NCBI GenBank assembly: GCA_013285915.1
Contig: JABDGS010000042.1
Span: 1-32,643, forward strand
DNA length: 32,643 nucleotides
From: Bacteroidota bacterium
Lineage (GTDB): Bacteria; Bacteroidota; Bacteroidia; Chitinophagales; Chitinophagaceae
Direction of reading: 5' to 3'
Under the pieces are notes generated by a model. That model did not search any database. It saw nothing but the letters and a program-made list of their open reading frames with translations, and was not told where the DNA came from. This document shows, piece by piece, positions 16,278-22,867 of the stretch (position 1 is its first letter; the number at the start of each line of letters is the position of its first letter). The translations under genes and the position numbers were made by a program.

Positions 16278-16811
16278 TTAAGCGGCGTTGGTGCGAAATT
16301 TTGCTTTGCGTGAGAAGAGCATTTCGGTGATAAAGATGAGTAACAGGCTTATTGCAGTTGAACCGGCCACCTTACCAACAAAAAACAAGAAATTACCAAC
16401 GCTCATCCATTCAATAAAAACAATCACAGCGTGGTGAACAAAAGTGAGTATGATAACATACACACTGTAAGGCGCCCAACCCATGCTTTTAAGGCTTGGC
16501 TCAGCATAGCTTACTTCCGTTGTCTCCTGCGGCAACAAAATATTTATAAGAAAAGGCCTTAAAAACGCTATTACCAGGCAAGGTATTAAATACAGCCCCG
16601 GGTTGCCGGTAAAATAACCCATTGAAAGGCCAAATATAAAAGCAACTATCAGTAAAAAGCTGCGTGGTATGCTAAACGGCAACCAAAGAATGTATAAAAA
16701 ATACAGGTATGGTTTAATAAACTGGTGCAACGCCGGTATTTTATTTAACACAAATGCCTGCACCAAAATAAACAGGGCAAAACGTATAATATTTTTAAGC
16801 AGGCTACTCAT
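16278..16811 (-). CDS. mreD: Rod shape-determining membrane protein MreD
   Basis: A 177-residue integral membrane protein with about five or six hydrophobic helices and a short basic C-terminus (SRKAKFRTN). MreD is poorly conserved, so the call rests on length, topology and position: it overlaps mreC by 8 bases (start 16811, mreC stop 16804) and sits in the order mreB-mreC-mreD-mrdA-rodA. MreD links the cytoplasmic MreB filaments with MreC and the wall-synthesis enzymes. A 201-base non-coding gap follows before mrdA. Confidence 0.9.
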   Translation of the reverse strand: MSSLLKNIIRFALFILVQAFVLNKIPALHQFIKPYLYFLYILWLPFSIPRSFLLIVAFIFGLSMGYFTGNPGLYLIPCLVIAFLRPFLINILLPQETTEVSYAEPSLKSMGWAPYSVYVIILTFVHHAVIVFIEWMSVGNFLFFVGKVAGSTAISLLLIFITEMLFSRKAKFRTNAA

Positions 16812-17667
16812 TAACTTTCTGTGTTTTATCTTCCAGTGTTTTTTGCTCCTGCCACATTACATTCTCAACCAGGTAAGCATACTGCAGATTATAAAAATTG
16901 GCAGCTGTTTTAACTTTAAGCAGGTAGGTACTTGTTCCTTCCGGGTCGGCCTTTACCTGCGTAACAACACCTATCAGCATGCCGGGTGGAAAACTTAAGT
17001 TAACAATATTGCTGGTAAGTACGCTATCGCCATTAGCTACATGTGCACCCTGGGTCACGCTTTTCATAATAAGATAACCGGGGTCTGCGCCATCCCAATC
17101 AATTTCACCCAGGAAGAATCCTTTCTTCATCATGGCGCTTACCTTGCTTTTGCGGTTTAGCAAGCTCATAACCCGGCAATAGTTGGCGCTAACATCAATT
17201 ACTTTACCAACCGCGCTGCCATTTGCCCCAATAACCCCCATGCCAATATTAACTCCCTGGTTTTTGCCCCTGAATAATGTTAAGTAATTATTTTCTTCAG
17301 TTACTGAGTTATTTACAACTTTGGCTGGGAGGTAAATAAACCTGCGCATTCGGCCAAGAGTGTCTTTTATGAGAGAATCTACTTTTACCTGCTTTGAGCT
17401 GTCAGGCGCGTCAAACGATGAGCCTAATAAGTTAAGAAGTTTTGTATTTTCTTCAGCAAGCTGTTTGTTGGTTTCTTTAAGGTGAAAATAATATTCAACA
17501 TCATTATACCCCTTGTTTATTTTGCCGGTTACCTCGTTGGCGGTACCCGAATAAACACCCTGGTAAGTTTTATTATAGTTTACAAGTATAGCAAGTGATA
17601 CACCCAGTAAAACCAGGAACAGGAAGAACGTAAAAAAGCGCCTTATAAATAGAAATATGTTACGCAT
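16804..17667 (-). CDS. mreC: Rod shape-determining protein MreC
   Basis: A 287-residue protein anchored by one N-terminal helix (FFTFFLFLVLLGVSLAILVNY), with a coiled-coil segment (NDVEYYFHLKETNKQLAEEN) and the periplasmic beta-barrel MreC domain (YLPAKVVNNSVTEENNYLTL and later RVMSLLNRKSKVSAM). MreC activates the RodA-PBP2 pair. I choose ATG 17667, beginning MRNIFLFIRRFF, which matches Bacteroidetes MreC starts. The in-frame ATG at 17700 would add 11 residues and place a strong hairpin (17678-17702) inside the coding region. It overlaps mreD by 8 bases. Confidence 0.94.
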   Translation of the reverse strand: MRNIFLFIRRFFTFFLFLVLLGVSLAILVNYNKTYQGVYSGTANEVTGKINKGYNDVEYYFHLKETNKQLAEENTKLLNLLGSSFDAPDSSKQVKVDSLIKDTLGRMRRFIYLPAKVVNNSVTEENNYLTLFRGKNQGVNIGMGVIGANGSAVGKVIDVSANYCRVMSLLNRKSKVSAMMKKGFFLGEIDWDGADPGYLIMKSVTQGAHVANGDSVLTSNIVNLSFPPGMLIGVVTQVKADPEGTSTYLLKVKTAANFYNLQYAYLVENVMWQEQKTLEDKTQKVNE

Positions 17668-17677
17668 GGCCCGGTTT

Positions 17678-17702
17678 GCATGCGCGGCAACGCCGTGCAT
17701 GC
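17678..17702 (-). promoter_or_regulatory. Stem-loop just upstream of the mreC start
   Basis: GCATGCGCGGC (17678-17688) pairs with GCCGTGCATGC (17692-17702) through 11 bp with one G-U pair and a 3-base loop. It ends 10 bases before ATG 17667, in the mreB-mreC spacer. No T tract follows, so modulation of mreC translation or mRNA processing is more likely than termination. That is inference. Confidence 0.5.
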
Positions 17703-17784
17703 GGCAAGATATTTTTTAATGTAAAATTAGTATTACAAAACTATATACCAGCCACCTTTTGTTACTATAAAAACAATAACAGGG

Positions 17785-18810
17785 TTACCGCATAATAAAA
17801 GGATAACGCTGGTAATTTTTTAAAGCAAGGCCTGTGCCGCGAACCACGCTTTTTAAAGGATCATCTGCAATGTGAACCGGTAGTTTTATTTTTTGGCTAA
17901 GGCGTTTATCCAGGCCGCGCAGCAACGCACCGCCGCCTGTTAAATATAACCCGCGCCTGTAAATATCACCTGCCAGCTCGGGTGGTGTTGTTTCCAGTGC
18001 TTTAAGTATAGCTTCTTCAATTTTAAATATGCTTTTGTCCAGCGCCTCGGCAATTTCCTGGAAGCTTACCATAATTTGCTTTGGTATACCTGTTACAAGG
18101 TCGCGCCCATTAACCGGTATGTCATCCGGTGGTGTTTCCAGGTCTTTCATTGCCGCGCCCACCTGAATTTTTATCTGCTCCGCAGTTCTTTCGCCAATCA
18201 GCAAGCTGTGGTAGCGGCGCAGGGCTTCCATAATGTCGGCAGTAAACTCGTCACCGGCAATACGTATGCTTTGGTCGCACACAATACCTGCAAGCGCTAT
18301 TACCGTAATACCAGTGGTACCGCCACCAATATCAATAATCATGTTCCCAACGGGCTCTTCCACATCAATGCCAATACCAAGGGCTGCGGCCATTGGCTCG
18401 TGAATAAGGTAAACTTCTTTAGCTCCCGCCTGCTCAGCACTGTCCCGTACGGCACGTTTTTCCACTTCGGTAATTGATGACGGAATGCAGATCATCATCC
18501 GCCAGCTTGGGGGAAATAATGGCTTTTTGGGGTAGATCATCTTGATCATCTCCCGTATCATCAGTTCGGCGGCGTTAAAATCGGCTATTACACCATCTTT
18601 TAAAGGCCTTACCGTACGTATGCTTTCGTGCGTTTTTTCGTGCATCATCAATGCACGTTTGCCTACTGCCAATACCTCTTTTGGATTGTTTCGGTTAAGG
18701 GCAACTATTGAAGGCTCATTTACTACTACTTCGTCGTTATGTATGATGAGGGTGTTTGCGGTACCCAAGTCAATTGCTATTTCTTGCGTAAAAAAATTGA
18801 ACAGTCCCAT
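17785..18810 (-). CDS. mreB: Rod shape-determining actin homologue MreB
   Basis: A 341-residue cytoplasmic actin-like ATPase whose membrane-associated filaments position the elongation machinery. The actin-fold motifs are all present: phosphate-1 IDLGTANTLI (residues 13-22), phosphate-2 IDIGGGTTGI, the connecting segment EPMAAALGIGIDVEEP and adenosine motif LTGGGALLRGLD. The N-terminus MGLFNFFTQEIAIDLG matches the family, so the start is secure. It is the first gene of the elongasome cluster. The upstream 424-base gap (18811-19234) holds the phyH terminator but no convincing gene. Confidence 0.97.
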   Translation of the reverse strand: MGLFNFFTQEIAIDLGTANTLIIHNDEVVVNEPSIVALNRNNPKEVLAVGKRALMMHEKTHESIRTVRPLKDGVIADFNAAELMIREMIKMIYPKKPLFPPSWRMMICIPSSITEVEKRAVRDSAEQAGAKEVYLIHEPMAAALGIGIDVEEPVGNMIIDIGGGTTGITVIALAGIVCDQSIRIAGDEFTADIMEALRRYHSLLIGERTAEQIKIQVGAAMKDLETPPDDIPVNGRDLVTGIPKQIMVSFQEIAEALDKSIFKIEEAILKALETTPPELAGDIYRRGLYLTGGGALLRGLDKRLSQKIKLPVHIADDPLKSVVRGTGLALKNYQRYPFIMR

Positions 18811-19103
18811 TTATATCTTTACTCCCGGTGGTTGTTGTTATTTATTAAATGCCTGCAAAATTCACGTAAATAAACTGAATAAACAAAGTGTACAATGCAG
18901 ATTTTTTAAGGGGTTGAAGCTGACGAACGATCTAATTTTTCCTCATGGCGGTTATTAGGCAGCTTTATAGAAAATATTATACCAAAATTACTAAAACGCT
19001 TGTAAACCTCTTTTGTTTTTGCATCTTCTTTCTTGCGGATGCAAAGTTGCATGTAAAAACCATACTAAATAAACAAACAGCTATTAAAAACAAACTAAAA
19101 AAT

Positions 19104-19151
19104 AAAAAACCAGTACCATTACTTGTTATAACAACAAAACAACGGTACTGG
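19104..19151 (-). terminator. Terminator downstream of the PhyH gene
   Basis: Read on the minus strand, an 11-bp stem (19151-19141 with 19120-19110, one G-U pair) is followed by six T (19109-19104) and a further T-rich run. It lies 84 bases after the PhyH stop. An imperfect second hairpin (about 19197-19222) sits in between. The rest of the 18811-19234 gap shows nothing I can assign; an 81-codon plus-strand frame there looks random. Confidence 0.75.
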
Positions 19152-19234
19152 CATGCATGCAACCAGATGAATATCAATAATATGTGCTAAAATAAAAGGG
19201 GCTTGCATTACAGCATGGCAGCCCTTATAAAATG

Positions 19235-20230
19235 TTACCAGTTTTTTAACCCCAATAGTTTTTCACCCAATTCTGTTAGTTCGGCCCTTTGGTAGCGGGT
19301 TTGTTCCCATTTACGCGGGTCGCCGGGAAAAGCGTAACCTTCGGGGGCTATCCTGTCTCTCCAACTTGCTATTCTCCATTGCCGCAGGCTTTCATTATCT
19401 TCCAGCGCAGGTGACATTGAGACATATTGAGCCATTCTTGGTTTTGCAGATGTATTTTTACGTATGCCATGCGCCAGCATACTGCTGAATATAAGCAGGT
19501 CGCCTGCCCTGGTTGTTATTTTTTCAATATTCAGCCCTTTTGTATCTGGCCTGAAGGGATTACGATCGGCCGGCTGGGTCTTTACCCACTCATTAAAATT
19601 GCGGAACAATTCGGGTATGCACTGAAAGCCCCCCATATCAATATCTGTGTCAACCAGGGTAATAGTGCCTTGTACATTTACCGGCTTTGGGTTAAGGCTT
19701 GTGTCAATATCCCAATGTATAAAGCCTTCATAATTATGTTCGGGCCTTACCGGGAAATTAAGATTTGCCCTGTCAATGGTGGCCCATAGTTTTTCTGTTC
19801 CCCAGATATCAACAAAGGCATCATACACCTTTGGATACATACGGTTATCCCACAGGTACTGGTGATTATAAATTTCCACCATTCCTGTGTTTTTCAGCTC
19901 CACCATTTCAATGTCTTTTCTCGCAGGGCGATACCACGTGGCGGGGCCGTCAGGATCTTTTTCTTCAAATTCCCATAGAAGGTTTACCATATTATCAATA
20001 TGGTCTTTCGGAACAGCATCATGTATTATTACGTAGCCATTGTTTTGCCAAAACTGCCAGTCTTCCTCTGTAAGCACGCGTAATGGTTTGCCATTACTCC
20101 GGTCGTTAAGTTTTGCAACAAACCTTGCTACAGATGGATTGCCGGGTATTTTTAAATCATCCACCAGCTTGCCTTCAGGCATCATAGTGGGCGCCATTGC
20201 AGGCGTCATAGTTGGAGTCATGGTAGCCAT
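19235..20230 (-). CDS. Phytanoyl-CoA dioxygenase (PhyH) family 2-oxoglutarate/Fe(II) oxygenase
   Basis: A 331-residue cytoplasmic enzyme of the PhyH family, which couples 2-oxoglutarate decarboxylation to hydroxylation of small molecules, lipids or natural-product intermediates. The iron triad is visible: His172 and Asp174 in FIHWDIDTS and His254 in SSMLAHGIRKNTS. Arg257 or Arg265 may hold 2-oxoglutarate. RAGDLLIFSS is the typical strand before the distal His. Residues 1-20 are a Met/Thr/Pro/Ala low-complexity stretch (MTPTMTPAMAPTMMPEG) absent from most relatives, and the family core starts near residue 53 (LTEEDWQFWQNNGYVII). Its promoter and leader are a near copy of those of the Cys-rich ORF immediately upstream, so the two are probably co-regulated. 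Substrate unknown. Confidence 0.9.
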   Translation of the reverse strand: MATMTPTMTPAMAPTMMPEGKLVDDLKIPGNPSVARFVAKLNDRSNGKPLRVLTEEDWQFWQNNGYVIIHDAVPKDHIDNMVNLLWEFEEKDPDGPATWYRPARKDIEMVELKNTGMVEIYNHQYLWDNRMYPKVYDAFVDIWGTEKLWATIDRANLNFPVRPEHNYEGFIHWDIDTSLNPKPVNVQGTITLVDTDIDMGGFQCIPELFRNFNEWVKTQPADRNPFRPDTKGLNIEKITTRAGDLLIFSSMLAHGIRKNTSAKPRMAQYVSMSPALEDNESLRQWRIASWRDRIAPEGYAFPGDPRKWEQTRYQRAELTELGEKLLGLKNW

Positions 20231-20270
20231 CGTTATATTGTTTTAAGATTTTAAAAAATTGTTGGTGATA

Positions 20271-20321
20271 CAAACCTAATAAGATATAGTGTTTGTAAAA
20301 AATGTAAGTCCGGGCAAGTCT
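20271..20321 (-). promoter_or_regulatory. Promoter cassette copy 1, driving the PhyH gene
   Basis: On the minus strand: a direct repeat GACTT-N5-GACTTA (20321-20305), an AT-rich T6 at the -33 place, and a perfect TAGGTTTG (20278-20271). The predicted start of transcription leaves a leader of about 35 bases before ATG 20230. The same layout recurs at 20532-20582. The operator-like repeat lies around -40 to -56 and overlaps the stop codon of the upstream small ORF. Confidence 0.7.
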
Positions 20322-20493
20322 ACGAATTGCCTTTTGTGCTTATCTTATTGCAGCCCTTAAATAAGGGGCATGCTGCAGTACATACCGCTCTGCCGCAGGA
20401 TTTGATTGCATTGGCACTAATCATTTTTGATACAGAAGTTTGGTTAACAGTGTAATTATTGTTTGGCGTTGTTGCCACATTTACAGCAGCCAT
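20320..20493 (-). CDS. Small cysteine-rich peptide, possible modified-peptide precursor
   Basis: A 57-residue ORF that I do not recognise. Residues 1-32 are polar (Asn, Thr, Val and Ser rich, starting MAAVNVATTPNNN) with no signal peptide. Residues 33-48, CGRAVCTAACPLFKGC, hold four Cys (33, 38, 42, 48; spacing C-x4-C-x3-C-x5-C), and the end is basic and polar (NKISTKGNS). The ORF has ATG at 20493 and TAG at 20322-20320, about 33 bases after a predicted transcription start from promoter copy 2. It lies in series with the PhyH oxygenase gene, which uses a copy of the same promoter. A leader-plus-core architecture would fit a ribosomally made, modified peptide. A small metal- or Fe-S-binding protein is the main alternative. 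Function is inference; the gene itself is well supported by its promoter. Confidence 0.6.
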   Translation of the reverse strand: MAAVNVATTPNNNYTVNQTSVSKMISANAIKSCGRAVCTAACPLFKGCNKISTKGNS

Positions 20494-20531
20494 ATCAGCT
20501 GGTTTTAAATGCGTAATTATTGTTGGCTGTA

Positions 20532-20582
20532 CAAACGTAATAAGGTGTGCTATTTAAAAAATGTGTAAGTCGGGGTAAGTCT
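20532..20582 (-). promoter_or_regulatory. Promoter cassette copy 2, driving the Cys-rich ORF
   Basis: This is the second copy of the cassette: GACTT-N5-GACTTA (20582-20566), T6, then a perfect TACGTTTG (20539-20532). The aligned duplicated blocks are about 20230-20321 and 20493-20582 and include the leader (shared CCAACAAT) and ATGGCT start. The parts that would matter for regulation are the best conserved. Confidence 0.7.
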
Positions 20583-20667
20583 GAAATCGTTTATTAAAAT
20601 GAATAATGGTATTCGTCAAAAAAGGGTGAAAACAATTAAAAGTTTTATCTTTATGCAAAGCATTTTT

Positions 20668-20904
20668 ATGACAATTACGAAAGAAGAAATAAACGCTTTA
20701 ACCGTAACTGAAAAGCAACAGCTTCTTGATATGCTGTGGGATTCTATAAACATAGATGATGAAGCTGGTGAATACGATTTAGAAGCAGAAGAAAGTGAAG
20801 AGGAAGTAATGATTTTAAATGAGCGGTTAGCTGACTATGAAAACAACCCTTCTTCTGCAATTCCATTGGATATTGCATTTGAGAGGTTAAAAAAGAGAAT
20901 ATAA
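20668..20904 (+). CDS. Antitoxin, addiction-module (TIGR02574-like) family
   Basis: A 78-residue acidic protein that should neutralise the toxin encoded immediately downstream. The segment LTVTEKQQLLDMLWDSI matches the conserved helix of the short addiction-module component family that pairs with RelE/ParE toxins. The middle is very acidic (EYDLEAEESEEEVMI), and the C-terminal part (ERLADYENNPSSAIPLDIAF) is the usual toxin-wrapping tail. ATG 20668 gives the family length. In-frame ATGs at 20599 and 20653 would add basic residues unlike the family, and a TATCTTTA promoter-like box lies at about 20645-20652. The stop codon overlaps the toxin ATG by one base (TAATG). Confidence 0.85.
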   Translation: MTITKEEINALTVTEKQQLLDMLWDSINIDDEAGEYDLEAEESEEEVMILNERLADYENNPSSAIPLDIAFERLKKRI

Positions 20905-21194
20905 TGTCATTAGAGCAAGTAATTTCGCCGAAGGCATATAATGATATTGAGCAAATAAGGAATTGGTATGATGAACAATCATCAGTTGCAGGGGATTGGT
21001 TTTTAGAAGAATTGTACCTGTATATTAAAAAACTTTCAAAAAATCCTGAACAATATAAACTGGTTACCAATAACGTACGCCGATGCCTTATGAAAAGATT
21101 TCCTTATATAATTTTTTTTAGCACTAAACAGGCAGCAATAATTATTTTGAGGGTGCGGTATGCAAAACAGAAGCCTTTAAAAAGATTTTCATAG
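20904..21194 (+). CDS. RelE/ParE-family toxin
   Basis: A 96-residue toxin of the RelE/ParE superfamily. The N-terminus VISPKAYNDIEQIRNWYDEQ matches the first strand and helices, and the C-terminal sheet shows NNVRRCLMKRFPYIIFFSTK, the family's RxxLxxRFPYxIxF signature, then AIIILRVRYAKQKP. The sequence is closer to ParE (DNA gyrase poison) than to mRNA-cleaving RelE, because the RelE catalytic Lys/Arg/Tyr arrangement is not evident, but this is uncertain. Its ATG overlaps the antitoxin stop, giving coupled translation. Pairs of this kind are often mobile, but no transposase or att site is visible here. Confidence 0.88.
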   Translation: MSLEQVISPKAYNDIEQIRNWYDEQSSVAGDWFLEELYLYIKKLSKNPEQYKLVTNNVRRCLMKRFPYIIFFSTKQAAIIILRVRYAKQKPLKRFS

Positions 21195-21266
21195 CAGCAT
21201 TGAAATCCTTAAATCCTCTTCATTCAAGTTCCGCTATCCTCATACTTATTGTATCTTGCCATAACG

Positions 21267-22265
21267 ATGATGCAGAAAAAGCCACAACAAATATCTTATA
21301 CGGTTGCCAAAACAGCTTACGGTATTTACCTGGTAAATGAGTTACGGCAGGCCTGCGGCAAAGAATTACCAACTGAAACGGATGTAAAAAAATTTTTACT
21401 CCGTATAAACCCATCTATTACGCCCACTGACTTACAAACAGCAAGACAGATAAGCCGGTACTGCCAAACCAATAAAGATTATATACGCGAAGCCAGGGAA
21501 GAAACACTTGATAAGGTTGCCAAAGCATTAAATGTTTCTATAAAAAATATGGAGGCCTTCAGAGAAAAGACAAATCCTTTATTAAAGGCATTTAAATACT
21601 ACAGCCATTATATTGATGAAGCGTTGGTTTATCTGCAGGCGCTTGAACAAACTAATGCTGGCGAAGATAAGAGAAAGTTCCAGGGATTATTTTCTGCGGA
21701 TGCACAAACAAAAACCTATCTCTCCATGATAAGCTACCATTTTGGAGAAGAAAATAAAGATTTGCCTGCGATTAGCTTTGGTGCAGAAAGCGATTTAAAG
21801 ACAGAGAGAATCCTAATTGAATTGTTTGACGAATATGGACTGCTGCCACCGCAGTACATGCCCGAAAATATTCTTTTGGACAGTCTGGATAAGCAGCCTG
21901 CTAAAACAAATTTTATTGCAATTGGCTTGTTTGGTAACAGGCTAACAGGCTGGATGCACAGCAATAATTATCTTAACTCGTCGTTAAACATTTTACCTGG
22001 TGAGAAATGCCTGCAATTGAATGGCAAAAAATATTACGCCAACAGGGATAACGGCATTGATTATGCTCTGTTTTGTAAAATAGCTTTAAGTAACAACAGC
22101 ACCGTATTTATTATTGGTGGTATTGAAGGTTTTGGCACACAACAAATTGGCGAATATTTACGGGATAGCTGGCTAAACGTTTATAATTATGCAGCCGGAC
22201 GGCCCGCTGTTACTTTGCTATTTGAAACAGGGGGCGAAACAAAACTGGTTGAACAAATTTTGTAG
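21267..22265 (+). CDS. Unknown cytoplasmic protein, possible two-domain regulator
   Basis: A 332-residue protein from ATG 21267; an upstream TTG at 21249 is less likely. I do not recognise a named family. The N-terminal half is helical, and ETLDKVAKALNVSIKNMEAF has the look of a helix-turn-helix-like segment. The C-terminal half alternates beta strands and glycine turns: NFIAIGLFGNRLTGWM, then DYALFCKIAL, then VFIIGGIEGFGTQQIGEYL. That order (FGNR-like turn, a strand, then GG-x-x-G-F-G-T) resembles a sensor-like domain sometimes seen behind winged-helix domains. This resemblance is from memory only. No signal peptide or membrane helix is visible. It starts 72 bases after the toxin gene with its own TATCTTGC box, so it is probably not part of the toxin-antitoxin unit. 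Confidence 0.7.
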   Translation: MMQKKPQQISYTVAKTAYGIYLVNELRQACGKELPTETDVKKFLLRINPSITPTDLQTARQISRYCQTNKDYIREAREETLDKVAKALNVSIKNMEAFREKTNPLLKAFKYYSHYIDEALVYLQALEQTNAGEDKRKFQGLFSADAQTKTYLSMISYHFGEENKDLPAISFGAESDLKTERILIELFDEYGLLPPQYMPENILLDSLDKQPAKTNFIAIGLFGNRLTGWMHSNNYLNSSLNILPGEKCLQLNGKKYYANRDNGIDYALFCKIALSNNSTVFIIGGIEGFGTQQIGEYLRDSWLNVYNYAAGRPAVTLLFETGGETKLVEQIL

Positions 22266-22275
22266 CATTAGATTG

Positions 22276-22307
22276 TTTGCGTTTGTGAATTAACACAAGT
22301 AGTTTTG
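22276..22307 (+). promoter_or_regulatory. Canonical Bacteroidetes promoter of the YccF gene
   Basis: TTTG (22276-22279), 20 bases, then TAGTTTTG (22300-22307) matches the TTTG-N(19-21)-TAnnTTTG consensus with no mismatch. The predicted leader is about 20 bases before ATG 22335. Confidence 0.8.
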
Positions 22308-22334
22308 CAGTAAATATAAACCAAAACTTTACAA

Positions 22335-22703
22335 ATGGATTTTATCGGCAACATTATATGGCTTATTTGTGGCGGCTTTTTTAGCGCGCTTGGTTATTTT
22401 TTTGCGGGGTTGGTATTTTGCTTTACTATAATAGGCATCCCCTTTGGCATACAATGTTTTAAAATAGCTGGCCTGGTATTAATGCCATTTGGCAGGCGGG
22501 TAGTAAGCAATGGTAACAGTGGCGGATGTTTATCAACCATTTTTAATATTATCTGGATATTTACCGGCGGGTTATACACAGCTATTATTCACCTGGTATT
22601 TGCGTTTTTATTAGCTATAACTATTATAGGCATCCCCTTTGCAAAGCAACACCTTAAATTGATGGAGCTTACCCTGGCGCCATTTGGAAAGGATGTGGTG
22701 TGA
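22335..22703 (+). CDS. yccF: YccF-domain inner membrane protein
   Basis: A 122-residue membrane protein built of two similar halves, each a hydrophobic helix pair ending in a conserved block: CFTIIGIPFGIQCFKIAGL with MPFGRRVV in the first, AITIIGIPFAKQHLKLMEL with APFGKDVV in the second. This duplicated TIIGIPF...PFG pattern defines the YccF (DUF307) family. Its molecular function is not known; members are small inner-membrane proteins. It has its own consensus promoter and ends 8 bases before the large inverted repeat at 22711-22864, convergent with the OmpA-type gene. Confidence 0.92.
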   Translation: MDFIGNIIWLICGGFFSALGYFFAGLVFCFTIIGIPFGIQCFKIAGLVLMPFGRRVVSNGNSGGCLSTIFNIIWIFTGGLYTAIIHLVFAFLLAITIIGIPFAKQHLKLMELTLAPFGKDVV

Positions 22704-22710
22704 GAGAAAG

Positions 22711-22864
22711 GTTCATGGTTCATAGCTGATAGTTCATAGTTAAAAATGTCTTTATTAGAACCTCTTTGACTATAAACAACAAAGCCATCGTAAATGACGG
22801 CTTTGTTGTTTATAGTCAACATAAATCGTTCTTAGCCATGAACTATCAGCTATGAACCATGAAC
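22711..22864. repeat. Nested inverted repeat with heptad arms between convergent genes
   Basis: The outer arms (22711-22737 and 22838-22864) are a perfect 27-bp inverted repeat. Inner arms (22766-22786 and 22799-22819) are a perfect 21-bp inverted repeat with a 12-base loop. The left outer arm is itself made of heptads, GTTCATG, GTTCATA, GCTGATA, GTTCATA (22711-22738). Nothing between the arms looks coding. The position between two convergent stops suggests a bidirectional terminator or transcript barrier, although no long T run follows. Two perfect nested palindromes of this length are unusual and could extrude as a cruciform. Confidence 0.8.
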
Positions 22865-22867
22865 TTC

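Noticed and set aside
16131-16313. 60-codon plus-strand frame in the mreD-mrdA gap
   Set aside because: It runs into mreD on the opposite strand and reads as AT-rich random sequence.
18945-19190. 81-codon plus-strand frame in the gap before mreB
   Set aside because: AT-driven Lys/Phe/Leu composition, no promoter box, and it crosses the PhyH terminator; no coding signal seen.
22711-22864. Possible CRISPR array
   Set aside because: The repeats are inverted and heptameric, with no regular spacers and no cas genes.
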